Assembly (NCBI RefSeq): GCF_009766065.1
Contig: NZ_LMUE01000002.1
Span: 866,514 to 930,513 of the forward strand
Direction: 5' to 3'
DNA: 64,000 bases
Origin: Dyella sp. S184
GTDB taxonomy: Bacteria > Pseudomonadota > Gammaproteobacteria > Xanthomonadales > Rhodanobacteraceae
Shown here: positions 27,056 through 36,113 of the stretch, one piece after another
Layout: each line of letters begins with the position of its first letter
Position numbering within the stretch: position 1 is the stretch's first letter
The notes under the pieces: generated by a model
Databases searched by the model: none
The model's input: only the letters and a program-made list of their open reading frames with translations
Told to the model about the DNA's origin: nothing
Translations under genes and position numbers: made by a program

Positions 27056-29605
27056 ATGCGAATTTTGAAGCGTTTGTTGCGCTGGGCATTGATCCTGGCC
27101 TTTTCCGGTTTGCTCCTGGCAGTTATAGCGATAGGTGTGGCGTATTGGCTGGTAGCCCCCAGACTCCCCTCGGTGGCGGTTCTCAAGGACTACCACATGC
27201 AGGTACCGCTGCGCGTGTTGAGCGCCGACGACAAGCTGATTGCCAGTTTCGGCGAAACACGACGCATCCCGGTGGCGATCGCCGACGTGCCGGACCTGCT
27301 CAAGCACGCGGTGCTCTCGGCCGAGGATGCAGACTTCTACCATCATCCCGGCGTCGACTGGCATGGCATCGTGCGTGCCGGCTGGCATGTCGTGGTGACT
27401 GGCGGCGACAAGGGCCCCGGTGGCTCGACGATCACCCAGCAGGTGGCGCGAAACATCTTCCTGAGCCCTGAAAAGCTGTACTCGCGCAAGCTCACCGAGA
27501 TCTTCATCGCACTGCGCATCGAACACGAGCTGAGCAAGGATCAGATCCTCGAGTTGTATCTCAACAAGATGTTCCTCGGTCATCGCTCCTACGGCGTGGC
27601 CGCGGCTGCGGAGTATTACTACGGCAAGACGCTGGATCAGCTGACCGTGGCCGAATGCGCACTGATCGCCTCCACCTTCCAGCTGCCTTCGGTGGTCAAC
27701 CCACTCAACAGTCCCAAGCGCGCGATTGCCCGACGCAACTGGGTGCTGGGGGAAATGTTCAGGCATGGCTACATCACCAGGGCGGTGTATGAGCAGGCCA
27801 TCGCCGAGCCAAATCACGCTTCCCCGCACGAACAGCCGATCGAGGTGGACGCACCCTATCTGGCGGAGATGGTGCGCCGGCAAGTACTCGACCGCCTGGG
27901 CAATGATGCGCTGACCGAAGGTTACGTGGTCAAGACCACGGTGCAGAGCAGCCGTCAGCAAGCGGCACTGGAAGCGCTGCGCAATGGCCTGACCTCCTAC
28001 GATCATCGGCATGGCTGGCGTGGACCGGAAGCACATCAGGATCTGCCCGCCGAGGCCAGCGAACAGGATTACGACAACCTGCTATCCAGCTATACCGTCA
28101 TCTCCGGGCTGCAGCCCGCACTGGTCACGGCCAGCAGCGCGAAGGAAGCCACTGTTTACCTGGCCAGCCATGAAAGCGTGAAGCTCGACCTAGCCGCTGT
28201 CAGCTGGGCCCGCCCGCATATCGACGAGAACCGTGTCGGTGCCGCACCCAGCAGCGTCGACAGCGTGCTGAAGCGCGGCGATATCGTGCGGCTGTCGCGT
28301 AACAACAAGGGCGACTGGCAACTCGACCAGATTCCGGCCGCCCAGGCTGCGCTGGCCTCGATCAATCCGGAAGACGGCTCGATCCAGGCGCTGGTCGGCG
28401 GCTTCAATTTCGGGCGCAGCAAGTTCAACCGCGCCGTGATGGCAGCGCGCCAGCCTGGCTCCAGCTTCAAGCCGTACCTGTATTCGGCGGCCTTCGAACG
28501 GGGTTTCACGCCGTCCTCGATCGTCAACGACGCGCCACTGGCGCTGCCAGATCCCTCGCTACCCGGCGGCATCTGGACGCCGTCCAATGATGACGGCAAG
28601 TTCGCCGGCCCCATGCGCCTGCGCGAAGCCCTGCTGCAGTCGAAGAACCTTGTCTCGGTGCGCCTGCTCGATGCCATGGGCCTGCGCTTCGCGCGCGAGT
28701 ACGCCACCCGTTTCGGCTTCCCGCTTGGCGCGCTGCCGTCCAATCTTTCGCTGGCCCTCGGCACGGCCTCGGTATCGCCGATGGGTATGGCACGCGGTTA
28801 CGCGGTGTTCGCCAACGGCGGCTATCTGGTCACACCGTATTTCATCAGCGAGATCGACGATCGCAATGGCAAGCCGGTGTACTTGGCCAATCCCGCTCGC
28901 GCCTGCAGCAACTGCCAGGAACGCCTGCTCGACACGAGTCCCCCAGGGCCGCCGCCGGCCGACATGCTCAAGACTCCGGCCAACGACATTGTCGCGTCCA
29001 GTACGGCCCAGGCACCAGCTGAAGCCAGCAGCATCGATGGCACGGGCGTCGCGGTACTGCCTGCGGACGTCCACGGCGAGAACAGCCACCCGCCCGTGCT
29101 CGCCCCTCGCGTGATCGACCCACGCAACGACTACCTGGTCACCTCGCTGATGAAGGACGTGATCGCCAGTCCCCGTGGCACCGGCTACGCCGCCAAGGCG
29201 CTGGATCGTGCCGACCTGGCCGGCAAGACCGGTTCCACCAACGATCATCGTGATGCCTGGTTCGTCGGCTTCAATGGCGACCTGGTAACTGCGGTATGGG
29301 TCGGCTTCGACGATTTCAGCGCACTGGGCAAGTCCAACGGCGTCGGTGAATTCGGCGCCCAGGCCGCCTTGCCGATCTGGATGGATTACATGGGCGCCGT
29401 GCTGAAGGGCCTGCCGGAGAACACCTTGCAGATGCCGCCCGGCATTAGCACGGTGCTGATCAATCGGGACAACGGCTTGCCGACGTCGCCAGGCGATCCC
29501 AACAGCATGAACGAGATCTTCAAGGTGGAAGATGTTGATCGCCTGCGCGCACAAGCCACCCAGCAGGACCAGCAGGATCAGCAGCACGCCTACGATATCT
29601 TCTGA
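27056..29605 (+). CDS. mrcA: Bifunctional penicillin-binding protein 1A
   Basis: This 849-residue class A PBP polymerises and cross-links peptidoglycan. An N-terminal anchor helix is followed by the GT51 glycosyltransferase, with SAEDADFYHHPGVDW, GGSTITQQVARNIFL and ELYLNKMFLG. The OB-like insert and transpeptidase follow. The active-site Ser lies in RQPGSSFKPYLYSAAF (SxxK), and the KTG motif in DLAGKTGSTNDHRDAW. Length and layout match PBP1A. It is divergent from pilMNOPQ, as in many Proteobacteria. Confidence 0.95.
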   Translation: MRILKRLLRWALILAFSGLLLAVIAIGVAYWLVAPRLPSVAVLKDYHMQVPLRVLSADDKLIASFGETRRIPVAIADVPDLLKHAVLSAEDADFYHHPGVDWHGIVRAGWHVVVTGGDKGPGGSTITQQVARNIFLSPEKLYSRKLTEIFIALRIEHELSKDQILELYLNKMFLGHRSYGVAAAAEYYYGKTLDQLTVAECALIASTFQLPSVVNPLNSPKRAIARRNWVLGEMFRHGYITRAVYEQAIAEPNHASPHEQPIEVDAPYLAEMVRRQVLDRLGNDALTEGYVVKTTVQSSRQQAALEALRNGLTSYDHRHGWRGPEAHQDLPAEASEQDYDNLLSSYTVISGLQPALVTASSAKEATVYLASHESVKLDLAAVSWARPHIDENRVGAAPSSVDSVLKRGDIVRLSRNNKGDWQLDQIPAAQAALASINPEDGSIQALVGGFNFGRSKFNRAVMAARQPGSSFKPYLYSAAFERGFTPSSIVNDAPLALPDPSLPGGIWTPSNDDGKFAGPMRLREALLQSKNLVSVRLLDAMGLRFAREYATRFGFPLGALPSNLSLALGTASVSPMGMARGYAVFANGGYLVTPYFISEIDDRNGKPVYLANPARACSNCQERLLDTSPPGPPPADMLKTPANDIVASSTAQAPAEASSIDGTGVAVLPADVHGENSHPPVLAPRVIDPRNDYLVTSLMKDVIASPRGTGYAAKALDRADLAGKTGSTNDHRDAWFVGFNGDLVTAVWVGFDDFSALGKSNGVGEFGAQAALPIWMDYMGAVLKGLPENTLQMPPGISTVLINRDNGLPTSPGDPNSMNEIFKVEDVDRLRAQATQQDQQDQQHAYDIF

Positions 29606-29700
29606 ACCCTGGATCTTCCGACCCCCGATCTTCTGAACTTTTGGCCGGCCGCTTCGGGTAAGGTGTAGGCCGCCGGTTACCGAACGATGAGGAGTACGCC

Positions 29701-30372
29701 ATGTCGCGAGGCGAACATCACCGCATCCATGCGCATGATCGAGTACAACGCAACCGGTTGCGCATCGCGCAGGAAGCCGCCCGCCTGATGAGCGAGCACG
29801 GCATTCGCGACTTTCATCACGCCAAGCTGAAGGCCGCCGAACGACTCGGCATCCTCGACGCGCAGGCGTTGCCGCGTAATCTGGAAATCGAGCAGGCGCT
29901 ACGCGAACACCAGCGCCTGTTTCTCGCCGACAGCCAGCCACAGCTACTGCGTCAACGACGAGAGGCCGCCATCGAGGCGATGCAATTCCTCGTCGCGTTC
30001 GAACCACGCCTGGTCGGCGCCGTGCTCGAGGGCACCGCCGACGCGCATTCGGCGGTATGCCTGCATGTGTTCAGCGATGATCCCGATGCGGTCGGGCTGT
30101 ACCTGCGCGAACACGGAGTACCGATCGAGACGCAGACCCGGCGCCTGCGCTACGGCCGCGATGAGCAACCCGAATATCCGGTGCTGCTGTTTGCCGCCGA
30201 CGAGTTGCCGTTCGACCTGACCGTGCTGCCACGCGACGCCCTGCGCCAGGCGCCGCTGGATCGGGCCGATGACCGGCCAATGCGCCGCGCCTCACTGGCG
30301 CAGGTGGAAATCCTGCTGGCGGAAGATTCCGACGACGTGTTCGAACAGCGGCTCACGGCCGCGTTGCGCTGA
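29701..30372 (+). CDS. Conserved hypothetical protein (possible nucleotidyltransferase-like fold)
   Basis: The protein has 223 residues, is soluble and has no signal peptide. The N-terminal 80 residues are a charged helical region (RLRIAQEAARLMSEHGIRDF ... LKAAERLGI). The middle reads LVGAVLEGTADAHSAVCLHV then FSDDPDAVGLYLREHGVP. This loosely recalls the GS...D-x-hydrophobic pattern of minimal nucleotidyltransferases, but I would not assert activity. A GAGGAG ribosome site precedes the ATG. It follows mrcA by 95 bp on the same strand and ends at a strong terminator. Function unknown. Confidence 0.75.
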   Translation: MSRGEHHRIHAHDRVQRNRLRIAQEAARLMSEHGIRDFHHAKLKAAERLGILDAQALPRNLEIEQALREHQRLFLADSQPQLLRQRREAAIEAMQFLVAFEPRLVGAVLEGTADAHSAVCLHVFSDDPDAVGLYLREHGVPIETQTRRLRYGRDEQPEYPVLLFAADELPFDLTVLPRDALRQAPLDRADDRPMRRASLAQVEILLAEDSDDVFEQRLTAALR

Positions 30373-30396
30373 GCCCGTTTCGCCAGACCCCAACAC

Positions 30397-30428
30397 ACAA
30401 ACGCCCCGATCAAAGTCGGGGCGTTTGT
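30397..30428. terminator. Bidirectional terminator between the hypothetical gene and gltA
   Basis: A perfect 13-bp stem (acaaacgccccga / tcggggcgtttgt) with a 6-nt loop lies between convergent genes. It has A-rich and T-rich bases at its foot. Confidence 0.85.
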
Positions 30429-30450
30429 CTTGCGGCAATGGAACCGTCGA

Positions 30451-31746
30451 TCAGCGCTTGGCGGACGGCACGTAGTCACGCACACCGGCGCCGGTATAGA
30501 TCTGCCGCGGACGACCAATACGCGATCCCGGCGTTTCGTGCTGCTCGATCCAGTGCGAGATCCAGCCAGCGGTGCGCGCGATCGCGAACATCACCGTGAA
30601 CATCTCGGTGGGGATGCCCAGTGCCTTGTAGATGATGCCGGAATAGAAATCAACGTTCGGATACAGCTTGCGCTCGACGAAGTACTCGTCCTTCAGTGCC
30701 GCCTCTTCCAGCTTCATTGCCACATCCAGCAACGGATCGTTGACGCCCAGCTCGGCCAGCACCTTGTGGCACATCTCGCGGATGATCTTGGCGCGCGGGT
30801 CGAAGTTCTTGTAGACGCGATGGCCAAAGCCCATCAGGCGGAAGCTGTCGTTCTTGTCCTTTGCGCGCTTGACCGCGGTCTCGACATTGTCGGGTGTGCC
30901 GATTTCCTTGAGCTGCTTGAGCACAGCCTCATTGGCACCGCCATGCGCCGGACCCCACAACGCGGTGATACCGGCAGCAACCGACGCATACGGGTTGGCA
31001 CCGGTGGAACCGACCAGGCGCACGGTCGAAGTGGATGCATTCTGCTCATGGTCGGCGTGCAGAATGAACAGCAGATCCAGCGCCTTGGCGGCGACCGGAT
31101 TCAACTGCAGCGGCTCGCTCGGCACCTCGAACATCATGTGCAGGAAACGCGTGACGTACTCGAGGTTGTTGCGCGGATAGCGCATCGGCCAGCCCACCGA
31201 ATAACGGAAGCAGGCGGCCGCTATGGTCGGCATCTTGGCAATCAGGCGGATCGCGGCAAGCTTGCGATCGGCCGGGTTCTCCACATCCAGGTCGTCGTGA
31301 TAGAACGCCGACAGCGACGCGACTGCCGCGGCAAGCATTGCCATCGGATGCGCGTCGTGGTGGAAGCCCTGGAAGAAGTTCTTCTGCGCCTCGTGCATCA
31401 TCGTGTGATGCGTGATCTGGTGCTCGAAGCCCTCGAACTGCGTCTTGTCCGGCAGCTCGCCATTGAGCAACAGGTAGGACACCTCAAGGAAACTGGACTT
31501 CTCCGCCAGCTGCTCGATCGGGTAACCGCGATAAAGCAGTACACCCTCGTCGCCGTCGATGTAGGTGATCGCGCTCTTGGTACTGGCGGTACTGCCGTAA
31601 CCGGGATCGTAGGTAAAATGGCCGGTGTCCTTGTACAGCGTGCCGATGTCGATGCAGGCCGGACCGAGCGTACCGCTGATCAGCGGCAGCTCACTGCTGC
31701 GGTTATTCGACTCATCCACCAATTTGACGATCTTGGAATCGGACAC
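30451..31746 (-). CDS. gltA: Citrate synthase
   Basis: This 431-residue type II citrate synthase condenses acetyl-CoA and oxaloacetate at the TCA cycle entry. Catalytic His segments are [17 protein letters not shown] and [13 protein letters not shown], and the C-terminal region has [10 protein letters not shown]. The chosen start is the GTG at 31746 ([13 protein letters not shown]), because GGAGG lies 5 nt upstream of it. An in-frame ATG a few codons earlier would put that Shine-Dalgarno inside the coding region. The frame is open to 31950, but that part is not citrate synthase. Confidence 0.96.
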   Translation of the reverse strand: MSDSKIVKLVDESNNRSSELPLISGTLGPACIDIGTLYKDTGHFTYDPGYGSTASTKSAITYIDGDEGVLLYRGYPIEQLAEKSSFLEVSYLLLNGELPDKTQFEGFEHQITHHTMMHEAQKNFFQGFHHDAHPMAMLAAAVASLSAFYHDDLDVENPADRKLAAIRLIAKMPTIAAACFRYSVGWPMRYPRNNLEYVTRFLHMMFEVPSEPLQLNPVAAKALDLLFILHADHEQNASTSTVRLVGSTGANPYASVAAGITALWGPAHGGANEAVLKQLKEIGTPDNVETAVKRAKDKNDSFRLMGFGHRVYKNFDPRAKIIREMCHKVLAELGVNDPLLDVAMKLEEAALKDEYFVERKLYPNVDFYSGIIYKALGIPTEMFTVMFAIARTAGWISHWIEQHETPGSRIGRPRQIYTGAGVRDYVPSAKR

Positions 31747-31878
31747 GGAAACCTCCTTCATGTGGGTCACCACCGGCGGCAACCGCGATGACGGCGCTGT
31801 CCGGCGAGGGAATGCTTGGCATCGCACGCCGGGGAAAGCATGCGATGCAACGGACGCCGAGGGCGTCTGACACTCACC

Positions 31879-31884
31879 ATTATC
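31879..31884 (-). promoter_or_regulatory. Possible extended -10 for gltA
   Basis: On the minus strand TGCGATAAT fits an extended -10 (TGnTATAAT) about 130 nt upstream of the gltA GTG. No convincing -35 is seen, so this is a weak candidate. Confidence 0.25.
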
Positions 31885-31934
31885 GCACAAGGCCCTGCAC
31901 ACATTCGATGGCGAATGGTCGAATGGCGGGCACG

Positions 31935-31969
31935 AAAAAACACGGGGCAAGCCTGCGCTCGCCCCGTGT
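31935..31969 (-). terminator. Intrinsic terminator after rpmE2
   Basis: On the minus strand a 9-bp stem (ACACGGGGC/GCCCCGTGT) is followed directly by TTTTTT. It lies 50 bp beyond the rpmE2 stop. Confidence 0.9.
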
Positions 31970-32019
31970 CTCGAATCGGATCTGGCTGGCCATCAGATAA
32001 CGATGACCATGCAGCCGTT

Positions 32020-32274
32020 TTATTCCTTGGCAGCGCCCGCGTAGCGGCGACGGAACTTGTCGACGCGACCGCCAACGTCTAGCGTCTTCTGCTTGCCGGT
32101 ATAGAACGGGTGCGAATGGCTGGAGATATCCACCTTGATCAGCGGGTACTCGTTACCGTCTTCCCACTTGATGGTTTCCTTGCTGGACATGGTCGACTTG
32201 GTCAGGAACGAGAAGTCGGACGACAGGTCCTGGAAAACCACCGGGTTGTAGTTCGGATGGATATCAGGCTTCAT
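32020..32274 (-). CDS. rpmE2: 50S ribosomal protein L31, type B (zinc-free)
   Basis: The 84-residue protein begins [16 protein letters not shown] and has [20 protein letters not shown], the type B L31 pattern. It contains no cysteine, so it is the zinc-independent form. Such forms can replace zinc-binding L31 under zinc limitation where both exist. I see no Zur box by eye. The ATG at 32274 is chosen over the longer open frame to 32430, which has no L31 similarity. Confidence 0.95.
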   Translation of the reverse strand: MKPDIHPNYNPVVFQDLSSDFSFLTKSTMSSKETIKWEDGNEYPLIKVDISSHSHPFYTGKQKTLDVGGRVDKFRRRYAGAAKE

Positions 32275-32389
32275 GACAGGCTCTAAAGCGATGGTGACAA
32301 GAGCGGTATTGTAACGAGGAATCGACCGTTGCCGCAAGTCTGAGGGGCCATTCGGCGGGATGACCCAGCTGACGCAGGCCCGCAACCGA

Positions 32390-33325
32390 TCAGGCTTCCG
32401 CCCCCAAGGCGCGTCGCACCATCGCGGCAAAGCGGGACTGGTCCACTTCCAGCACGATGTTCGCCTGGGCTGGCCGATCCAGCCGCCCGGCCCAGTCGAC
32501 CACGGTGGCGCCGCGGGTCAGGCGCCCATCCAGCTCCACTGCCACCGCGCGCATCTCGCTGCGGGTGACGATCGACGGGTCGATGGCCACCGCCATCGCC
32601 AGTGCGTCGGCGGCGATCACCCCGCTGCGATCATGCTTGGCGTTGTAGCGGCGCGCGGTGGCGACGATCTGCGCAAAGAAATCGGCGCGATGGTCACCGG
32701 CCGCCAGCCAGCGATCGAATTCGGCATCGTCGAATGCATGCCGCAAGGTAGCCTCCCAGTCGACCAGATCGAACGACGGGAACGCCTCGAATACCACGTG
32801 CGCCGCCTCCGGATCGAAGCCGACATTGAACTCGGCCGGCACGTTGCCGGTGTTGCCGTGACCGGTCACCGCGCCGCCCATCACCACCAGTCGCGCCACC
32901 CGCTCGGGCAGCGTGGGGTCGAGCCGCAGCGCCAGCGCGAGATTGGTCAGCGGCGCCAGCGCCACCAGGGTCAGTTCGCCGGGGCGCTCGCGGGTCAGGC
33001 GCAGCAGGGCCAAGGCTGCTGATTCGGCGGTCGGTACAGCTTTCGGCTCGGGAAAGCCGATGTCGCCAAAACCATCCGCACCATGCACGAACGCGGCATC
33101 CTCCTCCGGCGCACGCACCAGTGGCGTGGCACAGCCGGCAAACACGGGAGTGTCGGCGCCGAGCAGATCGACCAGCGTGCGCGCATTGCGCACGGTATGC
33201 CCGAGTCCCACATTGCCGGCAGCAATGCTCAGGCCGGCGATATCGGCATGCGCGTGCGCCATCAGGATGGCCAGCGCGTCGTCCACGCCGGGGTCGGTAT
33301 CAATCAGCAGTTGCGGTTTGCTCAT
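32390..33325 (-). CDS. Inosine-uridine-type nucleoside hydrolase
   Basis: This 311-residue nucleoside hydrolase cleaves the N-glycosidic bond of ribonucleosides. The N-terminal calcium-binding cluster [16 protein letters not shown] and the [20 protein letters not shown] segment are diagnostic. [13 protein letters not shown] and [17 protein letters not shown] follow. There are no salvage genes alongside, so substrate preference cannot be read from context. Confidence 0.92.
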   Translation of the reverse strand: MSKPQLLIDTDPGVDDALAILMAHAHADIAGLSIAAGNVGLGHTVRNARTLVDLLGADTPVFAGCATPLVRAPEEDAAFVHGADGFGDIGFPEPKAVPTAESAALALLRLTRERPGELTLVALAPLTNLALALRLDPTLPERVARLVVMGGAVTGHGNTGNVPAEFNVGFDPEAAHVVFEAFPSFDLVDWEATLRHAFDDAEFDRWLAAGDHRADFFAQIVATARRYNAKHDRSGVIAADALAMAVAIDPSIVTRSEMRAVAVELDGRLTRGATVVDWAGRLDRPAQANIVLEVDQSRFAAMVRRALGAEA

Positions 33326-33412
33326 CAGGTGTCAGTCGTGTCGATGCAATGGAATAGCTTAGATGGAACAGGTAGTTCGGAATAGCCTGCGACCTGCCGC
33401 CGCCAATGCGCT

Positions 33413-35536
33413 TCAGGCATGCACATAACGCGCGGCACCGCCGATCCAGCGCTCGATCAATCGCTCGGTCTGCTGCGGCTGCTCTGCCAGCATGCGTTCG
33501 CCCACCTGCTGTACGGCCGGCAGCAAATGGGCGTCACGCGCAAGATCAGCGATACGGAAACTGAGCTGACCCGTCTGACGGGTGCCGAGTACTTCGCCGG
33601 GGCCACGCAGTTCCAGATCCTTCTCGGCGATGCGAAAGCCATCGTTGGTTTCGCGCATCACCTGCAGCCGCTCTCGCGCCAACTGGCCCAACGGCGGCTG
33701 ATAGAGGAGCACGCAATTTGACGCGAGCGCACCACGACCGACCCGGCCGCGCAGCTGATGCAACTGAGCCAGCCCCAGCCGCTCGCTGTTCTCGATCACC
33801 ATCAGGCTGGCTTTGGGCACGTCCACGCCGACCTCGATCACCGTGGTCGCCACCAGCACCGACAGCTCACCGGCCTTGAACGCATCCATCACGAGCTGCT
33901 TTTCCTTCGGCTTCATGCGGCCATGGATCAGGCCAACCTTGAAACCGGCCAGCGCAGCCGACAGCTCGGCGTGCGCCACTTCGGCCGCCTGCGCGCGCAG
34001 CTGCTCGGATTCCTCGATCAGCGTGCAAACCCAGTACACCTGCCGCCCTTCGCCGCAGGCCACATGGATGCGCTCGATCACCTCGACGCGACGCGCATTG
34101 GAGATCGCGATGGTCTGCACCGGTGTGCGGCCGGGCGGCAACTCGTCGATCGAGGACACATCCAGGTCGGCATAGGCGCTCATCGCCAACGTGCGCGGGA
34201 TCGGTGTGGCCGTTAGTACCAGCTGGTGCGGTCCCAGTTCGCCATCCTTGCCCTTGTCGCGCAACGCGAGACGCTGCTGCACGCCGAAGCGATGCTGCTC
34301 ATCGACGATCACCAGCCCGAGCTGCGCAAATGCCACGCCCTCCTGCATCAGAGCATGCGTGCCGATCACGACCGATGCACCGGCAGCGACCCGCTCCAGC
34401 GCCTGCTTGCGCGCCTTGCCACTGACCTTGCCGGCCAGCCACTCGACCTCAATGCCGAGCGGCTGCAGCCAGTGCCGGAAATTGTGCAGATGCTGTTCGG
34501 CCAGCAACTCGGTCGGTGCCATCAACGCCACCTGATAGCCCGACTCCACTGCGGCCAGCGCAGACAGCGCGGCTACCACCGTCTTGCCGCTGCCGACATC
34601 GCCCTGCACCAGCCGCAGCATCGGCTTGGACTGCGCCAGATCACGTGCGACTTCCGCGCTGACGCGCTGTTGCGCCGCGGTCAACTCGAACGACAAGCCA
34701 GTGAGCAACTGCTGGCGCAAGCTGCCATCGCCGCCCAGTGCCGGCGCATGCCGGCTGCGTACCGCCGCACGCATGCGCTTGAGGCTCAGATGCTGGGTCA
34801 GCAGCTCCTCGAACGCCAGCCGTTGTTGCGCCGGATGATGGCCGAGTGTGAGCTGACCCAGATGCGCGTCCGGCGGTGGCCGATGCACATACAGCAACGC
34901 ATCGCGCAGCGAGGTGAGGCCATGCTCTGCGCATAAGCGGGGCGGGATCAATTCCAGCTGTTCCGCGGGCGGCAGCAGCGCCAGCGCCTTGCTGATCACA
35001 CCGGCCAGCCGCTTCTGCCCCAGGCCTTCCGTAGTCGGGTAGATCGGGCTGAGCAATTCATCGACGATGACGACGTCATCGCCACTCAGCCGCTGATATT
35101 GCGGATGCACCATCTCCAGTCCCTGCGCGCCATGCCGCACTTCGCCAAAACAAAGCAGACGCGTCCCGGGCAGCAACTGCTCGGCCTGCGCGCGATTGAA
35201 ATGGAAGAAACGCAACAGCAGGGTCTGCTGGCTGGCATCGCCAATCGCCACCTTCAACTGCGGGCGATAACGGAAGCCACGCTCGACCGCCTCGACCACG
35301 CCTTCGACCTGCGCCCGCTCGCCGACGTGTAGATCGGCGATGGCGGTAACGCTGGTCTTGTCCTCGTAGCGCAGCGGCAGGTGAAACCATAGATCCTGTA
35401 CCCGCGCGAGCCCCAGCCGGGCGAGTGCCGCCACCAGCGACGGGCTGATGCCCGGCAATGCGCTGATCGGAGCGATGCCGGGATCGGCGCCAGCTATGGA
35501 AACAGAACGGGGGGTGCGGACGGTCATGTCAGGCAA
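33413..35536 (-). CDS. recG: ATP-dependent DNA helicase RecG
   Basis: This 707-residue helicase remodels stalled forks and Holliday junctions. An N-terminal wedge/OB domain (about residues 65-200) is followed by a superfamily 2 motor with Walker A VQGDVGSGKTVVA, motif II VIVDEQHRFG, motif III LTATPIPRTLAM and motif VI QLRGRVGRG. Size is standard. An ATG at 35527 is an alternative start. It follows ridA and spoT on the same strand, a common gammaproteobacterial neighbourhood. Confidence 0.96.
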   Translation of the reverse strand: MPDMTVRTPRSVSIAGADPGIAPISALPGISPSLVAALARLGLARVQDLWFHLPLRYEDKTSVTAIADLHVGERAQVEGVVEAVERGFRYRPQLKVAIGDASQQTLLLRFFHFNRAQAEQLLPGTRLLCFGEVRHGAQGLEMVHPQYQRLSGDDVVIVDELLSPIYPTTEGLGQKRLAGVISKALALLPPAEQLELIPPRLCAEHGLTSLRDALLYVHRPPPDAHLGQLTLGHHPAQQRLAFEELLTQHLSLKRMRAAVRSRHAPALGGDGSLRQQLLTGLSFELTAAQQRVSAEVARDLAQSKPMLRLVQGDVGSGKTVVAALSALAAVESGYQVALMAPTELLAEQHLHNFRHWLQPLGIEVEWLAGKVSGKARKQALERVAAGASVVIGTHALMQEGVAFAQLGLVIVDEQHRFGVQQRLALRDKGKDGELGPHQLVLTATPIPRTLAMSAYADLDVSSIDELPPGRTPVQTIAISNARRVEVIERIHVACGEGRQVYWVCTLIEESEQLRAQAAEVAHAELSAALAGFKVGLIHGRMKPKEKQLVMDAFKAGELSVLVATTVIEVGVDVPKASLMVIENSERLGLAQLHQLRGRVGRGALASNCVLLYQPPLGQLARERLQVMRETNDGFRIAEKDLELRGPGEVLGTRQTGQLSFRIADLARDAHLLPAVQQVGERMLAEQPQQTERLIERWIGGAARYVHA

Positions 35537-35637
35537 GCCTAACCGAGCGCCACCCGTCGTCGTAAGCCGGACAGCGACGATATCTGTCGGCTCTGGCCGT
35601 TGGACGCGATCAGTTCATCCCCGTCAAGGCTGCCTTG

Positions 35638-36021
35638 TTACGGCAGTACCATGACCGCATCGACCTCGACCTGCGCCGCCTTCGGTAGTCCCGATACCTC
35701 GATGGTGGAGCGTGCCGGGTACGGCGGCTGGAAATACTCGGCCATCACTGCGTTGACGGCGGCGAAGTTCGCCAGGTCGGTGACGTAGATGCCGACGCGC
35801 ACGATCTGCGCCAGCGAACCACCAGCGGCCTGCGCCACGGCGGCGAGGTTGTCGAACACGCGTCGCGTCTGCGCCGTGATGTCGCCATCGACCAGCGCGG
35901 CCGTGGCCGGGTCGAGCGGAATCTGGCCGGAGAAGTACACGGTGTTGCCAGCGCGTACGGCTTGCGAATACGGACCGATCGCTGCTGGCGCCAGTTCAGT
36001 GGCGATGATGCTGCGGGACAT
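35638..36021 (-). CDS. ridA: RidA family enamine/imine deaminase
   Basis: This 127-residue YjgF/YER057c/UK114 protein hydrolyses reactive 2-aminoacrylate-type imines. The signature [20 protein letters not shown] is present. The active-site arginine lies in [21 protein letters not shown]. It lies between recG and spoT, a typical position. Confidence 0.95.
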   Translation of the reverse strand: MSRSIIATELAPAAIGPYSQAVRAGNTVYFSGQIPLDPATAALVDGDITAQTRRVFDNLAAVAQAAGGSLAQIVRVGIYVTDLANFAAVNAVMAEYFQPPYPARSTIEVSGLPKAAQVEVDAVMVLP

Positions 36022-36040
36022 GGGGGCTTCCTCGAGTGGA

Positions 36041-36106
36041 GAGTGGAGAGGAGTCAGAAACGAGAGTGGGATGTTACCAGCCCTCGTTTCTCACTCCTCT
36101 CCACTC
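36041..36106. repeat. Imperfect inverted repeat between spoT and ridA
   Basis: Arms of 24 nt (36041-36064 and 36083-36106) match with one mismatch across an 18-nt loop. The left arm is almost pure purine (gagtggagaggagt...agaaacgag) and the right arm the complement. A partial direct repeat (gagtggagagtggagag) precedes it. It fills the whole spoT-ridA gap. It could act as an attenuator or terminator in the operon or be a dispersed genomic repeat; sequence alone does not decide. Confidence 0.75.
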
Positions 36107-36113
36107 ACTATCT

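Noticed and set aside
36041-36106. An integron attC site or CRISPR fragment
   Set aside because: There is one inverted repeat only, no core sites, no integrase and no repeat-spacer periodicity.
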